The notes: generated by a model from the letters alone, not told the origin. A stretch of 10,248 bases of DNA from Candidatus Peregrinibacteria bacterium (GCA_016866815.1 VGKZ01000036.1:1-10248), one strand, 5' to 3'; positions 1 to 6,130 are shown, numbered from the stretch's first letter. Numbers and translations are program-made.

Positions 1-553
1 CTACTTCCACCTTCCTCCAGACAGAGAAATGCTCCTCCTCATTCAGGTGCTCATCGAAGTACACGTGCGCATCTTTTGATGTGAGTCCGTAGAATTCGCA
101 CAGTCCTTCTTTCTTCGTCTTCGCAATTTCCGGCAACGAAAGCTCCATCGCATACATCGCCGTCACACCGTCCTCAAGGCTCCCTTCGGCTAGTTTTTCC
201 AGATCGGAAACAGCATCCTGCGTTGTTTTGCTGGGAATGTAGGCTTCCATTTCCGCATCGGAAACACCGAGGCTCTTTGCAAATCTCTTCCAGAGATCAA
301 CATGCTGCGTTTCCTCCTCAATGTTCTTTTCAATGTCCGACGTGATGTCCGTTCTCCCAGCGGCAACTGCGCGTTGCTTCACACGGGAAACGATACCGGG
401 AACGCGCTTCGCAAGATGAAAATACTCCTTGGCGTACACAACGAGCTCCTCCTTCGTCAGCTCTCCCATGTTCCATTTCTGCTTGTAGAAGTAGTGCGTG
501 AGCAGACTCCGGCTGCGAATGACGGGATCAAGCTGCGTGAGGGAAATCGTCAT
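1..553 (-). CDS. CADD/PqqC-like haem-oxygenase-fold protein (partial, C-terminus off left edge)
   Basis: I see 184 codons from an ATG at 553, still open at the left edge. The protein begins MTISLTQLDPVIRSRSLLTH and continues with KWNMGELTKEEL, EEETQHVDLWKRF, YAMELSLPEIA and YFDEHLNEEEHF. This order matches the CADD family (Chlamydia protein associating with death domains), all-helical relatives of PqqC and TenA. The chlamydial member is a di-metal oxygenase that makes p-aminobenzoate for folate, using one of its own tyrosines as substrate. Probable metal ligands are the Glu/His of EEETQH (residues 79-84), Glu137, His169 and His175; Tyr21 or Tyr23 sits near the position of the tyrosine thought to be consumed. 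The family is about 230 residues, so some 45 are missing. There is no Shine-Dalgarno before the ATG, but the family alignment begins here. The family call is firm; a pABA role here is inferred. Confidence 0.85.
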   Translation of the reverse strand, partial: MTISLTQLDPVIRSRSLLTHYFYKQKWNMGELTKEELVVYAKEYFHLAKRVPGIVSRVKQRAVAAGRTDITSDIEKNIEEETQHVDLWKRFAKSLGVSDAEMEAYIPSKTTQDAVSDLEKLAEGSLEDGVTAMYAMELSLPEIAKTKKEGLCEFYGLTSKDAHVYFDEHLNEEEHFSVWRKVEV

Positions 554-572
554 GGGAGGTGGGAGGGAACGA

Positions 573-609
573 GTACGTTCAACGTACGACGAAGGAAAGA
601 GGATTGCAA
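573..609 (-). promoter_or_regulatory. Possible promoter with overlapping palindromic operator for the CADD-like gene
   Basis: On the minus strand, TTGCAA (604-609) is followed after exactly 17 bp by TACGTT (581-586). This is a weak -35/-10 pair about 27 bp before the ATG at 553. The -10 lies inside a perfect palindrome, GTACGTT-C-AACGTAC (573-587), with 7-bp arms around one base. A repressor site over the -10 would fit. The palindrome is seen directly; the promoter and operator roles are inferred from position. Confidence 0.35.
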
Positions 610-651
610 GTAAGATGATCACGAAGAAAAAACCGGAGAAAATTACCAATG

Positions 652-721
652 ATCAATTATCATTTATCATTTATCAATTATCATTAAATGCTAAATGATA
701 AATGGTAAATGGAAAATGACC
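652..721. repeat. Two inverted arrays of five degenerate heptamers
   Basis: Ten consecutive 7-bp units fill 70 bp. Five units of consensus ATCATTT (652-686) are followed without a gap by five of consensus AATGATA (687-721). The second consensus is the reverse complement of the first after a one-base shift, so the two 35-bp arrays form an imperfect hairpin. A sixth, weaker unit (ACCAATG, 645-651) may extend the left side. The block lies between the stop of the BtuF-like gene and the upstream region of the CADD-like gene, and is much more AT-rich than its surroundings. It could end transcription of the BtuF-like gene, but it has no typical GC stem plus T-run. Confidence 0.8.
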
Positions 722-733
722 ATTCCGTCTCTG

Positions 734-1540
734 TCAATGCAGCATCTCAAAGGCCCATCCGTAGAGATGTCGTGCTCCTTCGACAAGTCGCGGTCCCGGG
801 CGATTTAGAAAGCTGTCATCGATGACACGCACTGCACCGCTCTGCACTGCCCGAAGTTGACCCCATTCCGGCCGCTCCATCAGCAGTGCCTTGTCGGCGA
901 GCGATCCTGCACCGCACCAGCTGATCACAATCATGTCAGGATCGAAAGCGGCGACCTGCTCCAACGTCACCGCGGAACTCAGGTCTCCCGCGTTCACGGG
1001 AAACGGGTGACAACCTGCAATGCGTGCAATTTCAGGAACCCAATTGCCGGAGGCATAGGGAAGATCGTGCGTGCCGGCCGTAGCCCCGAGCGAAGCCGAG
1101 GGGGCGATGGCTGGCCACTCCTCTATGTAGACGCGGATCCTCCTGGGAAGCAGTGCAGCCTTCTTTTTGACCTCATTGATGCTCTGCTGCATACCGAGAA
1201 CGACGGACTCGGCCTGCCTCCCGCAATCAAAGACAGCACCGAGGCTGCGGATCCAGGCGTAGATCTCCTGTAGTGTCCGGGGATCTTCGAAGAGCACCGC
1301 AAAATCTTCGGTCTTGAGTTTTTCCGCAAGTCTCTTCTGAATGGATGTGCCGAGGACGACGATGTCCGGCTGAAACCCGCGCAACGCGCTGGTATCGATA
1401 TTCACCATGTCACGGAGATGCGGAATCGCTCTTGCATCGTCGGGAAAATTGCTGAACTGATCCGTGCAGACGATGTCGTTGCCCATCCCCATCGCGAAGA
1501 GAATTTCCGTCGCCGCAGGTGAGAGGGAAGCGATGCGCAC
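734..1540 (-). CDS. BtuF/TroA-fold cobalamin-binding-type protein without signal peptide
   Basis: The protein resembles the COG0614 periplasmic-binding fold (BtuF, FepB). It opens VRIASLSPAATEILFAMGMG, the typical first strand and helix of family members that start MRIVSLLPSATEI and carry no signal peptide. Further landmarks are FQPDIVVLGTS, YASGNWVPEIARIAGC, FDPDMIVISWCGAG and NRPGPRLVEGARHLY. I chose the GTG at 1540 (268 aa) because family similarity begins there. The longest reading, a TTG at 1600, only adds a non-hydrophobic stretch. No Shine-Dalgarno precedes either start. No BtuC, BtuD or other transporter gene is adjacent, so uptake is not supported; a cytoplasmic cobalamin or tetrapyrrole binder is possible. 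Relative to the family it has about 14-16 extra residues at 142-157, encoded by a hairpin repeat (see 1068-1112). The gene is divergent from the SLH gene. Confidence 0.85.
   Translation of the reverse strand: MRIASLSPAATEILFAMGMGNDIVCTDQFSNFPDDARAIPHLRDMVNIDTSALRGFQPDIVVLGTSIQKRLAEKLKTEDFAVLFEDPRTLQEIYAWIRSLGAVFDCGRQAESVVLGMQQSINEVKKKAALLPRRIRVYIEEWPAIAPSASLGATAGTHDLPYASGNWVPEIARIAGCHPFPVNAGDLSSAVTLEQVAAFDPDMIVISWCGAGSLADKALLMERPEWGQLRAVQSGAVRVIDDSFLNRPGPRLVEGARHLYGWAFEMLH
1068..1112. repeat. GC-rich hairpin repeat inserted in frame in the BtuF-like gene
   Basis: The core at 1083-1105 pairs GCCCC with GGGGC around GAGCGAAGCCGAG. On the coding (minus) strand it encodes PSASLGA, between the family blocks EEWP and PYASGNWVPE, which are separated by only a residue or two in typical relatives. 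The core resembles the AAGCGTAGCGGAGCCGGGC stretch at 3221-3239. The boundaries given are those of the extra coding segment and are approximate. Confidence 0.5.
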
Positions 1541-1548
1541 GCGCCAAG

Positions 1549-1576
1549 CGTATGCCGCCCGCGCGAATGTTGGCAA
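1549..1576 (-). promoter_or_regulatory. Weak candidate promoter for the BtuF-like gene
   Basis: On the minus strand TTGCCA (1571-1576) and CATACG (1549-1554) are separated by 16 bp. The -10 lies 8 bp before the GTG at 1540, so initiation would fall at or next to that codon. The -35 is good and the -10 is poor. The geometry supports the GTG start and a leaderless message but does not prove either. Confidence 0.25.
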
Positions 1577-1583
1577 CGCCCGC

Positions 1584-1612
1584 TTGATTTCGGGAAACAA
1601 CCGTCGGATACT
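1584..1612 (+). promoter_or_regulatory. Candidate sigma70-type promoter for the SLH/Calx-beta gene
   Basis: TTGATT (1584-1589) and GATACT (1607-1612) are spaced by 17 bp, each matching four of six consensus positions. Initiation near 1619 would give a leader of about 20 nt before the ATG at 1640. No Shine-Dalgarno is seen; the sequence just before the ATG is pyrimidine-rich. Confidence 0.35.
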
Positions 1613-1639
1613 TTCGCCGACTCGCTTCCCCTTTTTCGC

Positions 1640-3073
1640 ATGAAGAAACCTTCCGCTTCTTCTCTTATTCTCTTCGGGTTTTCCCTCGGAATACTGACCA
1701 CCAGCGCCGGCGCAGCCATGAACGGCTCCTCGGTGTTTCCGGATATCCCGGCAGGTGCCTACTACGATGCCGCTGTCGGTGAAATGTACGGCCTGGGCAT
1801 CATCAAGGGATACAGCACTGGAAAATTCGGTGCGAATGACTACGTCACACGCGGACAGGTCGCCGTAATGATGCAGAGACTCCGCAACGACATCCTCGGC
1901 ATCACTCCATCCACGGACACAGGAGACACGAGCTCACGCTCGTCGCGGTCGAGAAGCACATCCAGCTCTTCCTCATCGTCATCGAGCAGCGAAGAGCAAT
2001 TGCCAAGCGCCGTGAAAGCGGAGGCGGGACTGGTGCACTTCACCACCGGAAGCTACAAGGTTGAGGAGGCCAAGAAGACCGTCACCATCGATGTGGAACG
2101 CTACAGCGGAACAAAGGGCAAAGTCACCGTGGACTACTCGCTTGCAGCGGGAACGGCAACGGAAGGTACAGACTACACGGCAGCTACGGGCACCCTGACC
2201 TTCAATGACGGTGAATCGAAGAAGACCTTCACCGTCACCATCGTCGATGATACGGAGAAGGAAGAGAACCAGACCATCGTGCTGGAGCTGAAGAACGCCA
2301 GAGGTGGAGCGGCATTGGGAACGCCGGCAAAATCCACTCTCAGCATCATCGATGATGATCTCAGCGGCACTCCGGTGAGTACCACGACGAGCAAGAACGG
2401 CGTTCTGGTCTTCAGTGCAACCGAGTATCAGATCGCAGAGAACGGCGGCACGATCACCATCACAGTCGAAAGGAATACCGGCAGCGAAGGCGCCGTAGCG
2501 GTGAACTATGCGACATCGAACGGCTCCGCAACGGCTGACAACTACACCACGGTGAACGGCACACTGAACTTCGGCGCCGGGGAAACCAGTAAGACCTTCA
2601 CGGTGACCGTGAAGGACAACGGCGATATCAGCGGCAACAAGACCATCAAGCTCACGCTCTCCAACCCGACAGGAGGTGCCGTATTCTCGGGCTCGCCCAC
2701 GTCTCTCATTACAGTCATCGACAACGAAGTGACAACGAACTTCGGCAGCGGTTCCATCAAGCTGGGCGATGACAACTACACCGTCCTGGAAAGCGACGGT
2801 GCCATAGCAATCGTCGTGAAGCGCGCGGGAGGAACGAAGGGGCAGGTAACAGTGCAGTATGCCACCACGAGCGGTACGGCAAAGTCTGCCGAAGACTTCA
2901 CCGACACGACGGGAACGCTGACCTTCCGCCCCGGAGAGTCCTCCAAAGTGGTCGTGATCCCCATCAAATCCGATGTGGAAGCGGACAACGGAGAAACCTT
3001 CTCGTTCAAGCTGAGCAACGTCGTCGGCGCAACCCTCGACAGCCCCGCAACGACATCGATTGAGATTCAGTAG
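1640..3073 (+). CDS. Exported surface protein: one SLH domain, Ser-rich linker, three Calx-beta domains
   Basis: The product has 477 residues. Residues 1-25 form a signal peptide (MKKPSASSLILFGFSLGILT, then TSAGA before the likely cleavage). A single SLH domain spans about 33-85 (FPDIPAGAYYDAAVGEMYGL ... YVTRGQVAVMMQRL) and should bind secondary cell-wall polymer or the envelope. Residues about 90-130 are a Ser-rich linker containing a run of ten serines. Three Calx-beta domains follow (about 131-242, 255-365, 371-477), each with a GTLTF or GTLNF block, a GE-S/T-K segment and acidic turns (IDDD, IDNE) likely to bind Ca2+. Calx-beta repeats are common in adhesins and matrix proteins. SLH proteins usually carry three SLH copies; one copy suggests weak or oligomeric anchoring. 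The last domain ends at SIEIQ without the usual acidic tail. It is monocistronic, with its own terminator. Role in adhesion or envelope is inferred. Confidence 0.95.
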   Translation: MKKPSASSLILFGFSLGILTTSAGAAMNGSSVFPDIPAGAYYDAAVGEMYGLGIIKGYSTGKFGANDYVTRGQVAVMMQRLRNDILGITPSTDTGDTSSRSSRSRSTSSSSSSSSSSEEQLPSAVKAEAGLVHFTTGSYKVEEAKKTVTIDVERYSGTKGKVTVDYSLAAGTATEGTDYTAATGTLTFNDGESKKTFTVTIVDDTEKEENQTIVLELKNARGGAALGTPAKSTLSIIDDDLSGTPVSTTTSKNGVLVFSATEYQIAENGGTITITVERNTGSEGAVAVNYATSNGSATADNYTTVNGTLNFGAGETSKTFTVTVKDNGDISGNKTIKLTLSNPTGGAVFSGSPTSLITVIDNEVTTNFGSGSIKLGDDNYTVLESDGAIAIVVKRAGGTKGQVTVQYATTSGTAKSAEDFTDTTGTLTFRPGESSKVVVIPIKSDVEADNGETFSFKLSNVVGATLDSPATTSIEIQ

Positions 3074-3082
3074 CATCATAAG

Positions 3083-3119
3083 AAACCCGGTGGTTGGCTC
3101 CCCTTCCTCCGGGTTTTTT
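3083..3119 (+). terminator. Rho-independent terminator of the SLH/Calx-beta gene
   Basis: AAACCCGG (3083-3090) pairs with CCGGGTTT (3109-3116). An inner GG/CC pair beyond a T-T mismatch can extend the stem, and the T-run covers 3114-3119. The stem begins ten bases after the TAG at 3071-3073. Confidence 0.85.
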
Positions 3120-3134
3120 AGTACTCTAAAGCAC

Positions 3135-3247
3135 GTGCCATGGTGGCCCCTCGACAAGGATCGGTGCAGGCTCTATTGGTACACCTCTTCGCAGGCAGGC
3201 GCGCGACTCTTGCCGCGGCAAAGCGTAGCGGAGCCGGGCAAAATCGC
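3135..3247 (+). pseudogene. Degenerate, interrupted copy of the tRNA-Leu 5' half
   Basis: Four blocks match the intact tRNA downstream, in the same order. GTGCCATGGTGGC (3135-3147) equals 3260-3272. ATTGGTACAC (3175-3184) differs by one base from 3276-3285. GCGCGCGACTC (3199-3209) equals 3286-3296. CAAAATCGC (3239-3247) equals 3296-3304. Between them lie extra stretches of about 24, 14 and 30 bp; the last carries the palindrome TTGCCGCGGCAA (3210-3221) and a REP-like GC-rich stretch. No 3' half (variable arm, T arm) is present, so no cloverleaf can form. The 13-mer is hard to explain by chance; the shorter GC-rich blocks are weaker alone. Confidence 0.45.
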
Positions 3248-3261
3248 TACACTACAAATGT

Positions 3262-3346
3262 GCCATGGTGGCGGAATTGGTATACGCGCGCGACTCAAAA
3301 TCGCGTTCCGCAAGGATTGTGGGTTCGAGTCCCACCCATGGCACCA
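3262..3346 (+). tRNA. tRNA-Leu (anticodon CAA), CCA encoded
   Basis: A full class II cloverleaf of 85 nt is visible. The acceptor stem GCCATGG (3262-3268) pairs with CCATGGC (3336-3342), followed by discriminator A and genome-encoded CCA (3344-3346). The D region is TGGCGGAATTGGTATACGC. The anticodon stem CGCGA/TCGCG (3289-3293/3301-3305) encloses loop CTCAAAA, placing anticodon CAA at 3296-3298, which reads the Leu codon UUG. A variable arm (TCC-GCAA-GGA) and the T arm GTGGG-TTCGAGT-CCCAC (3319-3335) complete it. The long variable arm and anticodon together identify leucine. Confidence 0.97.
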
Positions 3347-3349
3347 TTC

Positions 3350-3380
3350 GGTCCGCTTTGCGGACCTCATGGCAAGCCAT
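3350..3380 (+). terminator. Tandem hairpins just after tRNA-Leu
   Basis: GGTCCGC-TTT-GCGGACC (3350-3366) is a perfect 7-bp stem starting four bases after the tRNA CCA end. A second inverted repeat, ATGGC-AA-GCCAT, follows at 3369-3380. There is no T-run, so these may act as a weak terminator or as a 3' processing or stability element. The stems are seen; the function is inferred. Confidence 0.5.
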
Positions 3381-3463
3381 ATAACTCCGAAAAGGAAATC
3401 AAGGGGTGGAGACGCGAAAAGAAAGAACTCTTATGGAAAAACGGGGGCTCGGGCTTGCCCTGA
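3381..3463 (+). pseudogene. Remnant of a GIY-YIG nuclease-type gene (C-terminal part)
   Basis: One frame reads NSEKEIKGWRREKKELLWKN and then GGSGLP before a TGA at 3461-3463. The block EKEIKGWRREKK closely resembles the conserved end of small single-domain GIY-YIG endonuclease-like proteins (pattern EKQIKGWRRAKKIALI). The catalytic N-terminal GIY...YIG half is absent: upstream in this frame is the tRNA and its hairpins. The Lys/Arg-rich codon run is also purine-rich, so chance similarity cannot be excluded. It sits directly behind a tRNA gene, a common landing site for mobile DNA. Confidence 0.4.
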
Positions 3464-3483
3464 GACGCGAATCGTCGAAGGGA
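3443..3483. repeat. REP-like GC-rich dispersed element
   Basis: The stretch contains the inverted repeat GGGC-TT-GCCC followed by CTGAGACGCGAATCGTCGAA and GGG. This is the general form of dispersed palindromic elements (CCTGAG...TCGAAGGG) seen in many bacterial genomes. It lies between the nuclease remnant and the 3' end of the MFS gene, so it could also bound the convergent transcripts. Only one copy of this exact form is in the window. Confidence 0.4.
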
Positions 3484-3488
3484 AATCC

Positions 3489-4763
3489 TTAGGGAGAATC
3501 CGGCTCCCGCACCTTCCTCAGAACAAAGAAGCTGATTCCGACTAGAAGCGCCAATACGGCAACCGAAAAGCGGTATTTATCCGGTCCATAGGAAGCAAAG
3601 AGAGCTGCCGTCGCACTCCAGAGTATGGGCCCGAGGATAGACGCTGTACGTTCGAAGAGGACAAAGACGCTGAAGAACTCCGCCTGCTTCCCCTGCGGAA
3701 CGAGCGTCGCAAAAAAGGAGCGTGCAAGCGCGAAGAGCGCACCGTAGACGAAACCATTCACGCTGGCGACGATCATGAACATCAACGGTGTCCGAGCAAC
3801 AGCGATCCAGAGAACAAAGACTGTCCATACGGCGACGAGTACCCGTAATGCCCGCTTGCGACCATGGAACAACCGCACGCATGCGGGTGCGAGGAGACCG
3901 CCAGCGATACCCAGGAGCAGCGCCATCAACAGGGCAAGATTCTTCTGGAGATCCGAAAGATGCCCTACGACATCCAGGTACAGCGTGATGAAGAGAGCAA
4001 GCGTGAGCATCGCATCCGCAAAGAGGTAGTATGCTATGAGGAACGGCAACACACCGGGGTAGGTGCGGATCGCACGGAGGTCTTTCAGCGTTGCCTTCAC
4101 CGTGGCACCGAATCCCTCGAGATGCGTCGCACGCGACACTGAGGGTGGATCCCTCAGGTACAGGAAGACCGGCAGGGCACTGATGAGAAACAAGATCGCA
4201 CTGACGACAAACGCTGCGGGCTTTCCGGCAAGCGAACCGATGGAAATCGTCCCCTGCGCAACGGGATACAGGCATGCGAGTGCGACGACGTTCCCCACCT
4301 GCCCCATAGCCATGCCGAGCCCGGACAAACCGTCAACTCCACGCGCGTCATGAGTCAAGTCTTTGAGAAATGCGTCGTAAAATGCGAGACCCGCCTGATA
4401 GAAATACTGGACGAAAAAGTAGAGTGCGATGATGAGGAGTGTGGAACCCCGTGAAAGTGACGTCACCCCGCCTCCGTACAAGCCAAGCAGTGCAAGGGCT
4501 GCCATGCAGAGGATGCTGAAGACCGTGAGAAAGGACTTCCTTCTGCCTGTGTCGTCAGACCTGCGACCGAAGAACGGCAACGTACACACCAGTGCAATGG
4601 TCGAAAGCCCCACTGCGGCGCTCATCCACGCTTCGGAGCCACCGAGATCCGCAACGAACCACAGACCGAAGTAAAACGTTACTCCGAGGAAGCCCATCGA
4701 ATTCGCAAGGTCATACAGCGCCCACAACCAGATCTGTTTCTTCGAAATGACAGATGTGCTCAT
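3489..4763 (-). CDS. MFS transporter, Atg22/UMF1-like
   Basis: The product has 424 residues with about 11-12 hydrophobic segments. The opening, KKQIWLWALYDLANSMGFLG, is typical of the UMF1/Atg22-like branch of the major facilitator superfamily (pattern WALYDWANSAF). The MFS loop 2-3 signature is present as FFGRRSDDTGRRK. Atg22 in yeast exports amino acids from the vacuole; bacterial substrates are generally unknown, and none can be assigned here. I chose the ATG at 4763 (MSTSVISKK). Longer readings up to 5231 run antisense into murL and encode no transporter-like sequence. No Shine-Dalgarno is visible. The gene is divergent from murL with about 90 bp between them. A link to cell-wall precursor or amino acid traffic is only suggested by position. 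Confidence 0.9.
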   Translation of the reverse strand: MSTSVISKKQIWLWALYDLANSMGFLGVTFYFGLWFVADLGGSEAWMSAAVGLSTIALVCTLPFFGRRSDDTGRRKSFLTVFSILCMAALALLGLYGGGVTSLSRGSTLLIIALYFFVQYFYQAGLAFYDAFLKDLTHDARGVDGLSGLGMAMGQVGNVVALACLYPVAQGTISIGSLAGKPAAFVVSAILFLISALPVFLYLRDPPSVSRATHLEGFGATVKATLKDLRAIRTYPGVLPFLIAYYLFADAMLTLALFITLYLDVVGHLSDLQKNLALLMALLLGIAGGLLAPACVRLFHGRKRALRVLVAVWTVFVLWIAVARTPLMFMIVASVNGFVYGALFALARSFFATLVPQGKQAEFFSVFVLFERTASILGPILWSATAALFASYGPDKYRFSVAVLALLVGISFFVLRKVREPDSP

Positions 4764-4791
4764 GACCGGAGCATACGGCACGTACGCCTTC

Positions 4792-4810
4792 TTCGCATAC
4801 TCATTGCGAA
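4792..4810. promoter_or_regulatory. Inverted repeat between divergent MFS and murL genes
   Basis: TTCGCA-N7-TGCGAA is a perfect 6-bp-arm inverted repeat centred between the two divergent starts (4763 and 4857). It could be an operator acting on both genes. TATGCT -10-like hexamers occur just before each ATG (4841-4846 on plus; six bases before the ATG on minus) but lack convincing -35 partners. Confidence 0.3.
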
Positions 4811-4856
4811 TATTTGGAAGCAATGTTTCGCGCTCTGCGCTATGCTTCATTCCCGC

Positions 4857-6095
4857 ATGAAACAGTACAAGTCCTTTGTTTTCGGCTCCTTCGACTTCGA
4901 CCCCGACAGCGGAAGGATCGCCTTGCGATATGCACTGGACGATGAGATTCACTTTGAGGAAATCATCGAAATTCCAGCAGAGGGAGGTCTGAAGCTCAAT
5001 GCCATGCACCAGGCCCTTCTGGCGCTGCACGTCGCCGCCGGAACCAGCTACTTCAAAACCTGCTGTCCAAAAACAATGGAGATACGATCCGGCGTCCTGA
5101 ATAACGATCAAGCTGCGTTCTGGAACACCGTGTATGAGAACGGACTGGGGGAATTTTTCTTCCGCAATCAGATAGATTTCCGCGGCCTCATCCGCTTCCC
5201 GGCAACAGATCCCGGCACTCCCGTCTTCCACCAGTCAGACAGATCACCGAGCAAGCGAATACTGGTCCCCGTCGGCGGAGGCAAAGATTCCATCGTGACG
5301 ATCGAGAAACTGAAGGCACAAAAAAAAGACATCACGCTTCTGCGCATCGGCAGTCACCCGCTCATCGATGAGCTCGTCCGCATCACAGGACTCCCTTGCA
5401 TTACCGTCAAACGACGTCTTCCTGCAGAGCTTTTTGCGCTGAACGAGCAGGGTGCTCTGAACGGGCACGTCCCCATCACCGGACTGCTCTCCTGCCTTGC
5501 AGTCGTCATTGCGGAAGCAGCAGGGTTCGACACCGTCGTCATGAGCAATGAAAAGAGTGCCAACGAGGGCAATGTGGAGTACCTGGGAAAAACCATCAAC
5601 CATCAGTGGAGCAAAAGCGCGGAGTTCGCAGATGCGTTCAACCGCTATATCCAAACCTATGTGAACAAAAACCTGCGCTACGAAAACGCCCTCGGAGACA
5701 TGACCGAACTGGAAGTTGTGCGAGAATTCGTGAAGTACCCGCAGTATTTTCAAAGTTTCACGAGCTGCAACGCAAACTGGAAGATCACACGAGGACAAGA
5801 GAAACGAGACATGAGACTTGAGACCAATCGCTGGTGTGGGAAGTGTCCGAAGTGCGCCTTCGTCTTCGCGCTTCTCGCCGCATACCTCCCAAAGGCGGAA
5901 GTTCTGAAGATCTTCGGAAGAAATCTCTTCGATGATACATCGCTCCTCCCTCTCTACCGTCAGCTTCTGGGCATCGAGGGATTCAAACCCTTTGAATGTG
6001 TCGGCACGCCGGAAGAGACCAAGCAGGCCTGCGCGATGACTAAAACAAGAGGAGAATTTGCACAAGCCGCCATTTTGAAAGTACTGAAGTACTGA
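4857..6095 (+). CDS. murL: MurL: UDP-MurNAc-L-Ala-L-Glu epimerase
   Basis: The product is 412 residues from the ATG at 4857; an in-frame ATG at 4842 would add five. MurL (EC 5.1.1.23), described in Xanthomonas, uses ATP to invert the terminal L-Glu of UDP-MurNAc-L-Ala-L-Glu to D-Glu for peptidoglycan. Visible signatures are a PP-loop-like nucleotide site VPVGGGKDSIVTIEKLK (GGGKDS at 140-145), the block MSNEKSANEGNVEYLGK (229-245), CNANWKITRGQ, and a Cys cluster WCGKCPKCAFVF (Cys327, 330, 333) that may hold a metal. The length is slightly below the usual. It is followed 35 bp later by murD2, which makes its substrate; that neighbour strongly supports the call. No Shine-Dalgarno is seen at either start. 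The alternative, a generic PP-loop adenylating enzyme, is much less likely given the pair. Confidence 0.93.
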   Translation: MKQYKSFVFGSFDFDPDSGRIALRYALDDEIHFEEIIEIPAEGGLKLNAMHQALLALHVAAGTSYFKTCCPKTMEIRSGVLNNDQAAFWNTVYENGLGEFFFRNQIDFRGLIRFPATDPGTPVFHQSDRSPSKRILVPVGGGKDSIVTIEKLKAQKKDITLLRIGSHPLIDELVRITGLPCITVKRRLPAELFALNEQGALNGHVPITGLLSCLAVVIAEAAGFDTVVMSNEKSANEGNVEYLGKTINHQWSKSAEFADAFNRYIQTYVNKNLRYENALGDMTELEVVREFVKYPQYFQSFTSCNANWKITRGQEKRDMRLETNRWCGKCPKCAFVFALLAAYLPKAEVLKIFGRNLFDDTSLLPLYRQLLGIEGFKPFECVGTPEETKQACAMTKTRGEFAQAAILKVLKY

Positions 6096-6130
6096 TTCCC
6101 ACCCCCAACGCCCTACGCCCAAACCCACGC
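6096..6130. repeat. C-rich five-unit heptamer tract filling the murL-murD2 spacer
   Basis: The whole spacer is exactly 35 bp and divides into five 7-bp units of loose consensus (G/C)CCC(T/A)AC, from the murL stop to the murD2 ATG. It has almost no G on the plus strand and no Shine-Dalgarno. A near copy, sharing CCCTACGCCC(A/G)AA with it, lies inside murD2 at 6524-6558. Confidence 0.7.

Noticed and set aside
652..721. CRISPR array
   Set aside because: The units are 7 bp and contiguous with no spacers, and there are no cas genes.
1541..1640. Cobalamin riboswitch upstream of the BtuF-like gene
   Set aside because: The spacer to the divergent gene is about 100 bp, too short, and no B12-box-like sequence is visible.
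1979..3157. Long open frame (392 codons) on the minus strand
   Set aside because: It is antisense to the SLH/Calx-beta gene, has no domain-like sequence, and its length follows from the codon pattern of the real gene.
3060..3545. Plus-strand frame of 161 codons crossing the tRNA
   Set aside because: It runs through the terminator and the tRNA-Leu gene and has no protein-like features.
3577..4275. Second minus-strand frame over the MFS gene
   Set aside because: A shadow frame, Cys/Arg-rich, with no membrane segments or motifs.
4764..5231. N-terminal extension of the MFS frame
   Set aside because: It is mostly antisense to murL, non-hydrophobic, and lies before the family-typical start at 4763.
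5244..6128. Minus-strand open frame of 294 codons
   Set aside because: Antisense to murL, whose motifs are clear; the translation shows no family resemblance.
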